From Luteibacter mycovicinus (lineage in GTDB: Bacteria; Pseudomonadota; Gammaproteobacteria; Xanthomonadales; Rhodanobacteraceae): a DNA stretch of 64,000 bases. Below, piece by piece: positions 1-8,871 of the stretch (positions are counted from its first letter, which is position 1; each line of letters starts with the position of its first letter). A program made the translations under genes and the position numbers. The notes under the pieces were generated by a model. That model was not told the origin of the DNA. It did no database searches and saw nothing but the letters and a program-made list of their open reading frames with translations. The stretch spans positions 3,714,001 through 3,778,000 of the forward strand of contig NZ_JQNL01000001.1 in the NCBI RefSeq assembly GCF_000745235.1. The letters run 5' to 3'.

Positions 1-789
1 GAAGAAATGACCTCGACCGTCAAGCAGAACGCCGAGAACGCCAGCCACGCCAACCAGCTGGCCCGCGGTGCACGTGAGCAGGCGGAGAAGGGCGGCGAAG
101 TCGTTGCCCAGACCGTTGTCGCCATGCGCGAGATCAACAGCTCCAGCAAGAAGATTTCCGACATCGTCAGCCTCATCGACGAAATCGCTTTCCAGACCAA
201 TCTGCTGGCGCTCAACGCCGCGGTGGAAGCCGCGCGTGCGGGTGAGCAGGGTCGCGGCTTCGCCGTGGTCGCTACCGAGGTGCGTAACCTCGCCCAGCGT
301 TCGGCGGGTGCGGCCAAGGAGATCAAGGGCCTCATCAACGACAGCGCGAGCAAGGTCAAGGCCGGTTCCGAGCTGGTCGACCAGTCCGGTAAGGCGCTCG
401 CCGAGATCGTCGAGAGCGTGAAGAAAGTGACCGACATCGTCGCCGAGATCGCCGCCGCCAGCTCCGAGCAGTCGGCCGGTATCGACCAGGTCAACCACGC
501 CGTGCTGCAGATGGACGAGATGACCCAGCAGAACGCCGCACTGGTGGAAGAATCCGCCGCCGCCGCCCGTGCCATGCACGAGCAGGCGACCGAGCTGAGC
601 CGTCAGGTGTCGTTCTTCCAGGTCACCGGTACAGTGGCTTCCGCGCCGGCCGCCAGGGCGCCGCGCAAGGACGCCACGCAGGAAGAGATGGAAACGGTGT
701 TCGCCGCGGTGCGCAGCACGCCGGCCGCCCCCGTGCGACCGTCGCGTCCCGCCGAGTCGGCTGACTCCGGCGTGTGGAAGGAGTTCTGA
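1..789 (+). CDS. Methyl-accepting chemotaxis protein, C-terminal part (partial at window edge)
   Basis: The reading frame is open from base 1, so the N-terminal sensor and membrane segments lie outside the window. The visible part is the cytoplasmic coiled-coil signalling domain. It contains the hairpin tip that contacts CheA and CheW ([20 protein letters not shown] at about residues 60-80), flanked by Gln/Glu-rich methylation helices. After a Pro/Ala-rich linker it ends in VWKEF, which fits the xWxxF tether that recruits CheR and CheB in high-abundance receptors. The cheR gene follows 3 bp later, so receptor and modifying enzymes are probably one operon. The family is secure; the sensed ligand cannot be inferred. 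Confidence 0.95.
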   Translation, partial: EEMTSTVKQNAENASHANQLARGAREQAEKGGEVVAQTVVAMREINSSSKKISDIVSLIDEIAFQTNLLALNAAVEAARAGEQGRGFAVVATEVRNLAQRSAGAAKEIKGLINDSASKVKAGSELVDQSGKALAEIVESVKKVTDIVAEIAAASSEQSAGIDQVNHAVLQMDEMTQQNAALVEESAAAARAMHEQATELSRQVSFFQVTGTVASAPAARAPRKDATQEEMETVFAAVRSTPAAPVRPSRPAESADSGVWKEF

Positions 790-792
790 TCG

Positions 793-1668
793 ATGAATGC
801 GCTCGTCAACAACGGCGACAGCGTCGTACCGGCGAGCGCAGCGGGCCCGAGCCTGGGCGACGCGGACTTCGCCTTCCTTCGCGACTTCGTGCTTCAGCAT
901 TGCGGTATCTCGCTAGGCGAGCACAAGCGCCAGCTCGTCCAGGGGCGTCTGCTCCGCCGGCTGCGCACGCTTCGCCTCGACGGTTTCTCGGCGTACTGCG
1001 ATCTGCTTCGTCGCGATCCGGACGGCGAACTGGGTGAACTGGCCAGCTGCATCAGCACCAACGTCACCTCGTTCTTCCGTGAGATGCACCATTACGACCT
1101 GCTCGTGGACGAGCTCCTGCCACGCTGGCTTGAAGAAAAGCGCAACGGTGGACGCCTGCGCATCTGGTCGGCCGGTTGCTCCACGGGCGAAGAACCGTAC
1201 GCCATCGCCATGGTGCTGGCCGAGGCCATGGAGCGGATGGGCGTCAACATCGACGCGAAGATTCTCGCGACCGACCTGTCACCGCAGGCGCTGGAATTCG
1301 GGCGCAAAGGCGTCTACCCGGTCGACCGCCTGACGGGCGTGAGCGAAGCGCGTCGCAAGCGCTGGTTCCTGCGCGGCGAAGGCTCGTTCGACGGTTTCGC
1401 CCAGGTGCACCCGCGCCTGCGCGAGCTCGTCACCATCCAGCCGCTCAACCTGCTTCACGACTGGCCCATGCAGGGCAAGTTCGACGCCATTTTCTGCCGC
1501 AACGTCGTCATCTATTTCGATAAGCCGACCAAGCAGCGCCTGTTCTCCCGTTATGCCGGCATGCTGGAAAGCCGCGGCTACCTTTTCCTCGGTCACTCGG
1601 AATCCATGTACGGACTGTCCGAAGACTTCGACCTCATCGGTCGAACCGTTTATCGGAAACGCACATGA
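793..1668 (+). CDS. cheR: Chemotaxis protein-glutamate O-methyltransferase CheR
   Basis: CheR transfers a methyl group from S-adenosylmethionine to receptor glutamates during adaptation. The 291-aa protein has the family layout: an all-alpha N-terminal domain (residues 20-90) and a Rossmann-type methyltransferase domain. The SAM-binding motif IWSAGCSTGEEPYA is at 124-137, and the late motif IFCRNVVIYFD is near 230-242. The basic stretch RRLRTLRL near residue 55 fits the receptor-contact helix. It starts 3 bp after the MCP stop and overlaps the cheD start by 4 bp (ATGA), indicating translational coupling. Confidence 0.96.
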   Translation: MNALVNNGDSVVPASAAGPSLGDADFAFLRDFVLQHCGISLGEHKRQLVQGRLLRRLRTLRLDGFSAYCDLLRRDPDGELGELASCISTNVTSFFREMHHYDLLVDELLPRWLEEKRNGGRLRIWSAGCSTGEEPYAIAMVLAEAMERMGVNIDAKILATDLSPQALEFGRKGVYPVDRLTGVSEARRKRWFLRGEGSFDGFAQVHPRLRELVTIQPLNLLHDWPMQGKFDAIFCRNVVIYFDKPTKQRLFSRYAGMLESRGYLFLGHSESMYGLSEDFDLIGRTVYRKRT

Positions 1669-2324
1669 CAGACGCGTTCGCGACCCTGCCACGCACGTTC
1701 GTCGGCTTCGATCCAAAGAGTGTGCTGCCGGGATTCGAACACGTCCGCCGGTTCTGGGATCCCGCGCAGGAAGTGGTGACGGTCAAGATTCTGCCTGGCG
1801 AATACTACGTCAGCACGCAGGAAGAAATGATCTCCACCGTACTGGGATCGTGCGTGTCGGCCTGCGTGCGCGACACGAAACAGCGCATCGGCGGCATGAA
1901 CCATTTCATGCTGCCCGAGCCCGCGGGCGAGCGTGACAGCTGGAGTTCCACCGTCGGTCGTGCCGCGCGTTACGGCAACGACGCGATGGAGCAGCTGATC
2001 AACTCGATCCTCAAAGCCGGCGGCCGTCGTGACGATCTCGAAGTGAAGATCTTCGGCGGCGGGCGTGTGCTGGCGACCATGACCGATATCGGTCAGCGCA
2101 ATATCGCCTTCGTGCAGCGCTATATCGCCACCGAGAAGCTGCGCCTCTGCGCGGCCGACGTCGGCGACATCTACCCGCGTCAGGTGCAGTTCTTCCCGGT
2201 CAGCGGCAAGGTGCGTGTGCGCCAGCTGCGTGCCGCACACGACAACAATCTTGCCGATCGCGAGAAACGATACCTCAAGCGATTGGCTGACGATCCGATA
2301 AAGGGAGAGGTGGAGCTTTTCTGA
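1665..2324 (+). CDS. cheD: Chemoreceptor glutamine deamidase CheD
   Basis: CheD converts receptor glutamines to glutamates so that CheR can methylate them. The catalytic Cys/His pair is visible: C63 in GSCVSACVRD and H80 in GGMNHFMLP, spaced as in characterised CheD proteins. At 219 aa it is longer than the usual 160-200 aa because of an N-terminal extension of about 35 residues and a basic C-terminal tail. The start overlaps the cheR stop by 4 bp. A gap of about 87 bp without a clear terminator separates it from cheB. Confidence 0.95.
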   Translation: MTDAFATLPRTFVGFDPKSVLPGFEHVRRFWDPAQEVVTVKILPGEYYVSTQEEMISTVLGSCVSACVRDTKQRIGGMNHFMLPEPAGERDSWSSTVGRAARYGNDAMEQLINSILKAGGRRDDLEVKIFGGGRVLATMTDIGQRNIAFVQRYIATEKLRLCAADVGDIYPRQVQFFPVSGKVRVRQLRAAHDNNLADREKRYLKRLADDPIKGEVELF

Positions 2325-2411
2325 CGCGCCGCGCGGAAAGCTTTCCTCAAGACATTCAGTGCCGGTCGGTCCACCGACAGGGACGTTACGCCACCCGAGT
2401 TGCCAGAGCCC

Positions 2412-3551
2412 ATGCAGAAAGTACGCGTTCTCATCGTCGACGATTCGGCCCTGGTGCGTAAGGTGCTGTCGACCATGCTCGAGTCCGATCCGGGCATCGA
2501 GGTGGTCGGTACCGCCGCGGACCCGCTGATCGCGCGTGAGAAGATCAAGCAGCTCAATCCCGACGTGCTCACGCTCGACGTCGAGATGCCGCGCATGGAT
2601 GGCCTGACCTTCCTCGAAAACCTGATGCGCCTGCGTCCGATGCCGGTGGTGATGGTGTCGACGCTGACCGAGAAGGGCGCGGACGTCACGCTGCGCGCGC
2701 TCGAACTCGGTGCCATCGACTTCTTCACCAAGCCGTCGGCGGACCTCGCCAACACCTTCATGGAGCACGCGCCGGAGATCTGCGCCAAGGTTCGCCTTGC
2801 CGCCGGCGCCAAGCCGCGCGAGCGCTCCGAGGTGATGCAGCTGGATCATCCGCGCCACGAACCGCGTCACGACGCCGCTCGCCTCGAAGTGCCGCCGCGC
2901 CTTTCCGCCGACGCGGTGCTGCCGCGCGCACAGACCGCCGGCAGTCGTGGCGGCACGCGCATCATCGCCATCGGTGCCTCCACCGGCGGTACCGAGGCCA
3001 TTCGTGTGGTGCTCGCGGCCATGCCGCCGACCGCACCACCCATCGTCATTACCCAGCACATCCCGGCCGCGTTCAGCGGTCCGTTCGCCGCGCGCATGGA
3101 TACCTGCTCGGCGATGCGCGTGTGCGAGGCCCGCGACGGGCAGCCGATCCAGCCTGGCCACGCGTACATCGCGCCGGGCAGCCAGCACCTCCTCGTGATG
3201 TGGGACGGGGCCAGGCACGTGTGTCGTCTGCACGACGGCCCCCCGGTCAATCGCCACAAGCCGGCGGTCGACGTGCTGTTCCGCTCCATGGCCGCCAGCG
3301 TCGGTGCCGCCACCATCGGCGTGCTGCTGACCGGCATGGGCGATGACGGTGCACGCGGCCTCGGTGAACTCAAAGAAATCGGCGCACCCACGCTGGTCCA
3401 GGACGAAGCCAGTTCGGTCGTCTGGGGCATGCCGGGTGCCGCCTGGAAAGCCGGTGCCGCCAGCGAGATGCTGCCGCTGGACGCCATCGCCGCGCGCTTG
3501 CTCGCGCTCGCCCAAACCCCCGTTTCCGCCGCCGCGCGCGTCGGCACCTGA
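2412..3551 (+). CDS. cheB: Chemotaxis response regulator protein-glutamate methylesterase CheB
   Basis: CheB removes receptor methyl groups when phosphorylated by CheA. Residues 1-120 are a receiver domain with phosphoacceptor D56 ([12 protein letters not shown]) and a KP motif near 108. After a Pro/Arg-rich linker (about 145-185) comes the methylesterase domain with its Ser ([12 protein letters not shown]), His ([11 protein letters not shown]) and Asp ([12 protein letters not shown]) motifs. I chose ATG 2412 ([12 protein letters not shown]) because receiver domains start there; an in-frame TTG at 2400 would add four residues. The next MCP gene starts 16 bp downstream. Confidence 0.96.
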   Translation: MQKVRVLIVDDSALVRKVLSTMLESDPGIEVVGTAADPLIAREKIKQLNPDVLTLDVEMPRMDGLTFLENLMRLRPMPVVMVSTLTEKGADVTLRALELGAIDFFTKPSADLANTFMEHAPEICAKVRLAAGAKPRERSEVMQLDHPRHEPRHDAARLEVPPRLSADAVLPRAQTAGSRGGTRIIAIGASTGGTEAIRVVLAAMPPTAPPIVITQHIPAAFSGPFAARMDTCSAMRVCEARDGQPIQPGHAYIAPGSQHLLVMWDGARHVCRLHDGPPVNRHKPAVDVLFRSMAASVGAATIGVLLTGMGDDGARGLGELKEIGAPTLVQDEASSVVWGMPGAAWKAGAASEMLPLDAIAARLLALAQTPVSAAARVGT

Positions 3552-3567
3552 AGAACGAGACGTCATC

Positions 3568-4749
3568 ATGGTCAATCCCAAGAACGAACGCAGCATCGGC
3601 TTCATCGCCAGTGCCATCGCCCTGGTCACCGTCCTGGTGTTCCACGCCGCCTGGGTCGCCCCGGTCGTCGTGGCGCTGCTGACGGCCACCTGGATCGCGA
3701 TCAGCCTCGTGCCCGCACCGCTGCCCGACGTCGAGGTCGTGCTCAGCTCGACGGCATCCAACGACGAAGCGTCCGTGCGCGAAGCGATGGAAGACGTTCG
3801 CAGCGCCATCGTCGACGAGCTCGGTCACGCCAGCCGCGAACTCCATCAGGCACTCGACCTGGTCCGCGACGCGGTCGCCGAACTGGGCGGCGGCTTCAAC
3901 GGCCTGTCGCACAAGACCGGCAAGCAGCAGAAGCTGCTCAGCCAGATCATCGAAAGCGGCGGCCAGGGCATCTCGGTGCAGGACTTCGCCGATCGCACCG
4001 CCGGACTGCTCGAGCATTTCGTCGGCCTGATCGTCCAGCTGTCGCGCGAGAGCCTGCGCATCGTCTACCGCATCGATGGCATGGCGAAGGAAATGGACGC
4101 CGTGTTCGCGCTGCTGAAGAACGTCAACACGATCGCCGAAGAGACCAACCTGCTGGCGCTGAACGCGGCCATCGAAGCGGCACGTGCCGGTGAGTCCGGC
4201 CGCGGCTTCGCGGTGGTGGCCGGCGAGATCCGCAACCTCGCCCAGCACAGCAACCAGTTCAACGAAAAGATCGGTACCCACGTGGAGCGTTCGCGCACCG
4301 CGATGGAACAGCTGCGCGAGCTGGTCGGCCACATGGCCTCGCAGGACATGAACGTGGCGCTGTCGGCCAAGGGCGACATCGACCAGATGATGTCGACCAT
4401 CACCGAGTCCAACCAGCGCACCAGCGCCGCGGCGGACGAGGCGGCCATGATCAACCGCGGCCTCGGCACGGACGTCTCGACGACCATCCGCTCCCTGCAG
4501 TTCGAGGATATCCTCAGCCAGCTGCTGCACCAGACGCGCTCGCGTCTTGTCGAGCTGCAGGAAATCACCGCCGACTGCACACGTGACATCGAAGAACTCG
4601 CCTGCGCGCCGTCCGATCCGTCCGAGCTCGGCGCCCGCGCCCAGCGCGTCCGCTCGCGACTGGCCGAACAGCGTGAACGCGCCCGCCTGCGTGCCCGCGG
4701 CCCCGCCCTCCAGCAGTCGATGGCTGCCGGCGACATCGACCTGTTCTGA
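3568..4749 (+). CDS. Membrane-anchored methyl-accepting chemotaxis protein without periplasmic domain
   Basis: The 393-aa product begins with two adjacent hydrophobic segments (about residues 10-27 and 31-47) separated by only a few residues, so there is essentially no periplasmic sensor. A linker leads to a receptor signalling hairpin whose tip is [15 protein letters not shown] at 187-201 with [14 protein letters not shown] just after. The frame is open upstream to 3343 inside cheB, but ATG 3568 follows the cheB stop directly and begins a plausible membrane protein. It probably senses an intracellular or membrane state. The STAS gene follows 11 bp later. Confidence 0.9.
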   Translation: MVNPKNERSIGFIASAIALVTVLVFHAAWVAPVVVALLTATWIAISLVPAPLPDVEVVLSSTASNDEASVREAMEDVRSAIVDELGHASRELHQALDLVRDAVAELGGGFNGLSHKTGKQQKLLSQIIESGGQGISVQDFADRTAGLLEHFVGLIVQLSRESLRIVYRIDGMAKEMDAVFALLKNVNTIAEETNLLALNAAIEAARAGESGRGFAVVAGEIRNLAQHSNQFNEKIGTHVERSRTAMEQLRELVGHMASQDMNVALSAKGDIDQMMSTITESNQRTSAAADEAAMINRGLGTDVSTTIRSLQFEDILSQLLHQTRSRLVELQEITADCTRDIEELACAPSDPSELGARAQRVRSRLAEQRERARLRARGPALQQSMAAGDIDLF

Positions 4750-4760
4750 GGGAAGACACC

Positions 4761-5066
4761 ATGGCCATCAACGTCCACAACGATACCGATCACGGCTGCC
4801 TGACCCTGCACCTGGGCGAGCGCTTCGACTTCTCCATCCATCGTGCCTTCCACGATGCCTGCCTGGGCGACGTGGCAGCGGCCCGCAGCTACGTGCTGGA
4901 CCTTGAGCAGGTCACCAGCATGGACAGCTCCGCGCTGGGCATGCTGATGCTTCTGCGCGAGCACGCCGGCGGCGACCGCGCCGAGATCCGCATCGTCAAC
5001 GCCGGTGCCGACCTGCGTAATACGCTGCGCATCGCTGGCTTCGATAAGCTTTTCACCGTGCACTAA
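4761..5066 (+). CDS. STAS-domain protein (anti-sigma-factor-antagonist type)
   Basis: This 101-aa single-domain protein shows the STAS core: a first beta strand (GCLTLHLGERFDF), YVLDLEQV, then SMDSSALGMLML with S56/S57 at the site phosphorylated in SpoIIAA-type antagonists, then the strand AEIRIVNA. In chemotaxis operons such proteins usually belong to partner-switching or array-associated signalling. It is the last gene before a strong terminator. The partner kinase or phosphatase is not in the window. Confidence 0.9.
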   Translation: MAINVHNDTDHGCLTLHLGERFDFSIHRAFHDACLGDVAAARSYVLDLEQVTSMDSSALGMLMLLREHAGGDRAEIRIVNAGADLRNTLRIAGFDKLFTVH

Positions 5067-5098
5067 AAGCGGCTCAAAGACCGGCTTCGGTTTCACGG

Positions 5099-5128
5099 AA
5101 ACGCCCTGGCTTGCCGGGGCGTTTTTTT
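5099..5128 (+). terminator. Rho-independent terminator of the chemotaxis operon
   Basis: A GC-rich stem (ACGCCC pairing with GGGCGT around a short loop) is followed by seven T residues, about 35 bp after the STAS stop codon. Confidence 0.85.
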
Positions 5129-5453
5129 GTGGCCCGGTGAATTGCGACGGCGAAGCCGAGCCCGACGAAGAACACGTCGCTTCTCCCATCCGCCAGCCGA
5201 TTTTCCGACAGAAAAAACGCCGCTTACACGAATTTCGCGTTTCGCTCGATCCAGCGCGTCGTGGCTTTGGCGCCCGTCGACATTTGGCCGAAATCGCGTT
5301 GAAGATGCCCGTTTATCCGCCAATTTTGCGTATTTCAGCGCAGGGCCTGCGAGTCTCATGAATTCACCGGCTGTGACGTGGGTCACATTCGATGTTCAGC
5401 TCCCACATGGCAGGGGGCGCTACCCAGAGCGCTGTGCGCTCGAGGAGTGAATC
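5129..5453 (+). promoter_or_regulatory. Regulatory intergenic region upstream of the Gly-rich lipoprotein gene
   Basis: This 325-bp stretch has no convincing gene; the short ORFs are codon-poor shadows. It contains A-rich patches near 5210-5220, the palindrome at 5372-5387, and the leader of the gene at 5454 with a GAGGAGTGA ribosome-binding site just before the start. Confidence 0.5.
5372..5387. promoter_or_regulatory. Perfect CRP/Clp-type operator (TGTGA-N6-TCACA)
   Basis: The 16 bases TGTGACGTGGGTCACA match the enterobacterial CRP half-sites exactly. In Xanthomonadales the orthologue Clp uses the same consensus and responds to c-di-GMP. The site lies 67 bp before the start codon at 5454, a distance compatible with activation of that gene. 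Binding is inferred from sequence only. Confidence 0.6.
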
Positions 5454-7028
5454 ATGAGCGAGCACAAATTCAGCAAGGTTCTTACCCGTACTTTCTTCGT
5501 CAGCTGCCTGCTCGCAGGCGCGGTGTCGATGACGGCATGCAGCGGTCATGGTTCGACGCGTTCCGGCGGCGGGTCGGGTACCAGTGTCAATCCGAGCGGG
5601 CAAGGTGGAACCGGCGGTGGCGGCGATAACGGTGGCGGCACGGGAGGTACCGGCGGCGCCGGCGACAACGGCGGCGGTACGGGTGGCGCAGGCACCGGGG
5701 GTACCGCCGGTGGTGGAGCGGGCGGCGGCGGAGCGGGCGGCACCGGCGGCACCGGTGGCGGCGATGGTGGCGGTACCGGCGGTGGCACCGGCGGCGGAAC
5801 CGGTGGCGGTGGCGATGGCGGCGGAACGGGTGGCGGCGGTACGGTTCCTCCTCCGGTCGTTCGCACCACCGCGGGCACCGCGGCGTCGGGGCTTGGCGGC
5901 ATCATTGCCGCCATCGGCAACACGGTATCCGACGTCGGTTCGACCATTCCCGGCGTGAGCGTCCTGGGTGGCGCCACGGGCCTCACCGACGGTCTGGGTA
6001 ACGCCGTCGATGGCCTTGGTGGAGCGGTCACCACTTTGGGCAACGGCGTGACCAGCGGTCTCGGTCAGATCGGCAATACCTCGGATCCGGTCGGTACGAC
6101 CACGGATACGCTGGACAACGTCGTGACCCAGGTGGGCGGCGCGGTGAACGATCTGGGTGGCGGTGTCAGCACGGTGGGCGCGGGCACGCCGATCACCCCG
6201 ATCACGGCGGCGGTCGGCACGGCGGTCTCGATGGTCGGCACGGGCGTCGAGCAGCTCGGTTCGTCGCTGGGTGGCGCGCTCAATTCCAACTCGGCCAATG
6301 GGCTGACGCAAACGCTCAGCAATGTCGTCACGCCGGTTGCGATGGCTTTGGGTGACAGCGCGTCGCCGATCAACTCGGGCAACCTGGTCGCGGCGGTCGG
6401 TACGGGCGGCGGCAATCTTGTCAGTGGCACGAGCACGGGCATCAGTGCCCTGGGCGCCAGTATCGCCGCGGTGCAGGCACCGGGCGCGGCCGGTGGCCTC
6501 ACCACGACAGCGGGAACGGCGGTACAGAACGTGGGAGCGGCGCTGGCTCCGATCGGCAGCGGGCTTTCCAACGGCCTGGGCAAGGCGGGCACTGGCGCAG
6601 GCGACACGGTCGGCACGACGCTCGCGGGTGTGACCAGTGGCGTATCCGGCGTGGGCGCCACGGTCTCCGGTCTCGGCACCGGCGCGCTCGCTCCGCTGGC
6701 ACCGGTCACCACGGGTCTGGGCAATACGGTCACCGCCGTCGGCAACGGCGCCACGGCAGCGGTCTCTGGCGGCGGTGCATTGTCAGGCGTGACCGGCGGC
6801 GTCAGCACGGTCGTCAACACCGTGGCCGCGGCCACTGGCGTGGGTGCCACCGCAGGTGGCGGCTCGACGGGTTCGGCAGGCCTCGGCAATGCGCTGGCCG
6901 GTGTGACCAATACCGTGGGCAGCTCGGTCGGCGGTCTGGTCGGTGGCCTCACCGGTGGCGCTTTGCAGAACAACAACGACAACCCGAAGCTCGGCCTCAA
7001 AGGCCTGCTGGGTGGTGGCAACCGCTGA
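5454..7028 (+). CDS. Glycine-rich collagen-like repeat lipoprotein
   Basis: The 524-aa product starts with a lipoprotein signal (hydrophobic residues 13-26, lipobox SMTAC with Cys near 27), predicting a lipid-anchored envelope protein. Residues 35-135 are almost only Gly/Thr/Asn/Ala, of the kind databases label collagen-like although a strict Gly-X-Y register is absent. The rest is a low-complexity repeat of short Gly/Val/Thr units (LGNxVxxVG-like). It has no enzyme motif. A structural or adhesive surface role is likely. It lies just upstream of a TpsB-type transporter gene and behind a CRP/Clp-type site, and a hairpin separates the two genes. Confidence 0.8.
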   Translation: MSEHKFSKVLTRTFFVSCLLAGAVSMTACSGHGSTRSGGGSGTSVNPSGQGGTGGGGDNGGGTGGTGGAGDNGGGTGGAGTGGTAGGGAGGGGAGGTGGTGGGDGGGTGGGTGGGTGGGGDGGGTGGGGTVPPPVVRTTAGTAASGLGGIIAAIGNTVSDVGSTIPGVSVLGGATGLTDGLGNAVDGLGGAVTTLGNGVTSGLGQIGNTSDPVGTTTDTLDNVVTQVGGAVNDLGGGVSTVGAGTPITPITAAVGTAVSMVGTGVEQLGSSLGGALNSNSANGLTQTLSNVVTPVAMALGDSASPINSGNLVAAVGTGGGNLVSGTSTGISALGASIAAVQAPGAAGGLTTTAGTAVQNVGAALAPIGSGLSNGLGKAGTGAGDTVGTTLAGVTSGVSGVGATVSGLGTGALAPLAPVTTGLGNTVTAVGNGATAAVSGGGALSGVTGGVSTVVNTVAAATGVGATAGGGSTGSAGLGNALAGVTNTVGSSVGGLVGGLTGGALQNNNDNPKLGLKGLLGGGNR

Positions 7029-7049
7029 AAACTGAAAGCGTGGGAAAAA

Positions 7050-7073
7050 CGGGCGGCGCACACGCGCCGCCCG
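7050..7073 (+). terminator. Strong stem-loop between the Gly-rich lipoprotein and TpsB genes
   Basis: A perfect 10-bp stem CGGGCGGCGC / GCGCCGCCCG with an ACAC loop lies 21 bp after the stop codon. It is followed by TTGTCGT rather than a long T run, so termination may be partial. Confidence 0.65.
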
Positions 7074-7110
7074 TTGTCGTAGCAACATGGAAAAAATCAG
7101 GGGAAAGTCC

Positions 7111-8772
7111 ATGAATCGATGGTTTGGGTGCCTTCTTGGCATGACCGTCGTGTGTTCCGCGCAAGGGCAGGTCCGCGCCCCTGCCAATCCGTTGCAGACC
7201 CTTCCCCGAACGGAAGCGCCGAAGCAGGCGCCCGTGAAGGTCAACGTGGAGGCGCCCACCCAGGCTGTGGAAGCTCTGCTCGCGAGCCACCTGACACCGA
7301 CGCGTTTCGACGTGACCGGTGTCAGGTCCATTCCGTTCGCGAAAGTCGCGGCGGAATTCGCGCCCATGCGTGGCAAGGACACCTCGGTGCGCGAACTGAT
7401 CGCCGCGGCCGACCGTGTCACGGCGATGTACAAGCAGGCCGGCTACGCGTTGTCGTTCGCCTTCGTGCCGAACCAGAGCTTCGCCGGCGGCGTCGTGCAC
7501 ATCGCCGTGGTCGAAGGTTACGTCTCCGAAGTCAGCGTGACCGGCGACACCGGCAACATGGATTCACGCGTCCGGGCCATCGCATCGCACGTCGTCGGCG
7601 AGCGTCCGCTGCGGCAGGAGACCTTCGAGCGCTATACCCAGTTGCTCGGGCAACTGCCCGGGCTCACGGTCGGTGCCAACGTCCCCCCGCCGACGACGAC
7701 GGATGGCGCGACGAAGCTCGAGCTCGTCGCCAAACGCCAGCGCTACGACGTCAACTACGGTATGGACTTCAACCATCCTGGCGCGCAGGGTGTCTTTACC
7801 CTGCTGGAAAACGGAGCGACACCGCTCGGTGAGCAGCTCAGCCTGTCCACGCTGTTCCCGAACGGGGGAGGACAGCGACTCTATTCGCTCGGTTATATGG
7901 AGCCGTTCGGCTCGGAAGGCTGGCAGGGCAAGATCGATGCGACCCGCTATTGGGGCTCCCCCGATACCGATAACCAGTTGCCGGCGTATCTTGATCACCG
8001 GCTGACGCAGGATCGTCTGGCGCTCTCCACCGTCTACCCCGTCGTGCTGACCAATACCCGGCGGCTGAGCCTCACGATGGGCATTTATGCGTCCAGACAG
8101 GACGACCGTTATCGCAACACGGACAATGGTGCGATGGTGGCGCTGCAGTCCAGCATCCGGGTACTTAATGCGGAACTGGCATGGCTTCAGGCAGGCACGC
8201 AGCGTACCGGGCAGTTCAGCATTGCGGCGACGCATGGCTTCGCCGGCATGGGTGCGTACTCGCGTGCGGTAAGCAACAACGGACCGCTGGCGATATCCAC
8301 CCCCGACGTCAGCTTCACCCGCTACACCATGAACTTCGCCTGGTCGGAGCAGTGGAAACACAAGTTCGGTACCGTGGTTCGCGGGACCGGCCAGTACAGC
8401 GACAACGCCTTGCCCTCGACCGAGCAGATCAACTTCGGCGGCCCGAGTTACGCCTATGCCTACGACCCGGGCGATGCCGCGGGGGACAGCGGCTGGGCGG
8501 CGTCGGCCGAGGTCAATCGCGGCTTTGTCTCCGGTACGAAGTGGATCAAGTCCGTGGTGCCTTATCTGGTCTACCAGACCGCTCGCGTCTACCTCAATGG
8601 CTCACGTCCGCTGATCGACAAGCTGGATTCGGCGGCCGTTGGCGTACGCGTGTCGGACAACAAGCACTACTCCCTGGATTTCGCTCTGGCCAGGCCGACG
8701 GGCGACCGTCCCCCGGAAAGCGACGACCGCAAGACCCGGTGGAACCTCACCTTCAGCTACAAGCTGATGTAG
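7111..8772 (+). CDS. ShlB/FhaC/HecB-type two-partner secretion outer-membrane transporter (TpsB)
   Basis: A signal peptide (residues 1-17, ending near SAQGQ) is followed by a Pro-rich linker and a POTRA region (about 60-155, containing FDVTGVRSIPF and VVEGYVSEVSVTGD). A C-terminal beta-barrel of about 350 residues follows, rich in alternating strands and ending NLTFSYKLM. TpsB proteins export TpsA exoproteins through the outer membrane. I chose ATG 7111, which follows GGGGAAAG; an upstream in-frame ATG at 7087 lacks a signal-peptide-like start. No TPS-domain exoprotein is adjacent. The upstream Gly-rich lipoprotein is the only nearby candidate substrate, which would be unusual. Confidence 0.88.
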   Translation: MNRWFGCLLGMTVVCSAQGQVRAPANPLQTLPRTEAPKQAPVKVNVEAPTQAVEALLASHLTPTRFDVTGVRSIPFAKVAAEFAPMRGKDTSVRELIAAADRVTAMYKQAGYALSFAFVPNQSFAGGVVHIAVVEGYVSEVSVTGDTGNMDSRVRAIASHVVGERPLRQETFERYTQLLGQLPGLTVGANVPPPTTTDGATKLELVAKRQRYDVNYGMDFNHPGAQGVFTLLENGATPLGEQLSLSTLFPNGGGQRLYSLGYMEPFGSEGWQGKIDATRYWGSPDTDNQLPAYLDHRLTQDRLALSTVYPVVLTNTRRLSLTMGIYASRQDDRYRNTDNGAMVALQSSIRVLNAELAWLQAGTQRTGQFSIAATHGFAGMGAYSRAVSNNGPLAISTPDVSFTRYTMNFAWSEQWKHKFGTVVRGTGQYSDNALPSTEQINFGGPSYAYAYDPGDAAGDSGWAASAEVNRGFVSGTKWIKSVVPYLVYQTARVYLNGSRPLIDKLDSAAVGVRVSDNKHYSLDFALARPTGDRPPESDDRKTRWNLTFSYKLM

Positions 8773-8871
8773 TGGCGGCGATGCGCCTTCACGTGGCGTG
8801 CCTCGTGCCGACCGGACGTTCACAGCGGCGGCGGCACGATCCACCGACGCCACCTGACCGGAAGCCGCCCT

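Noticed and set aside
1650..3809. Very long open frame on the minus strand across cheD and cheB
   Set aside because: It is antisense to genes with clear motifs. Its His/Arg/Gly-rich composition is typical of high-GC shadow frames.
5554..5870. Possible CRISPR or tandem DNA repeat in the Gly-rich gene
   Set aside because: The repetition comes from GGC/GGT-rich codons for a Gly-rich protein. There are no regular repeats separated by unique spacers.
5454..7028. Gly-rich gene as a PE_PGRS-like or true collagen protein
   Set aside because: No strict Gly-X-Y register and no PE domain; it is only a low-complexity lipoprotein.
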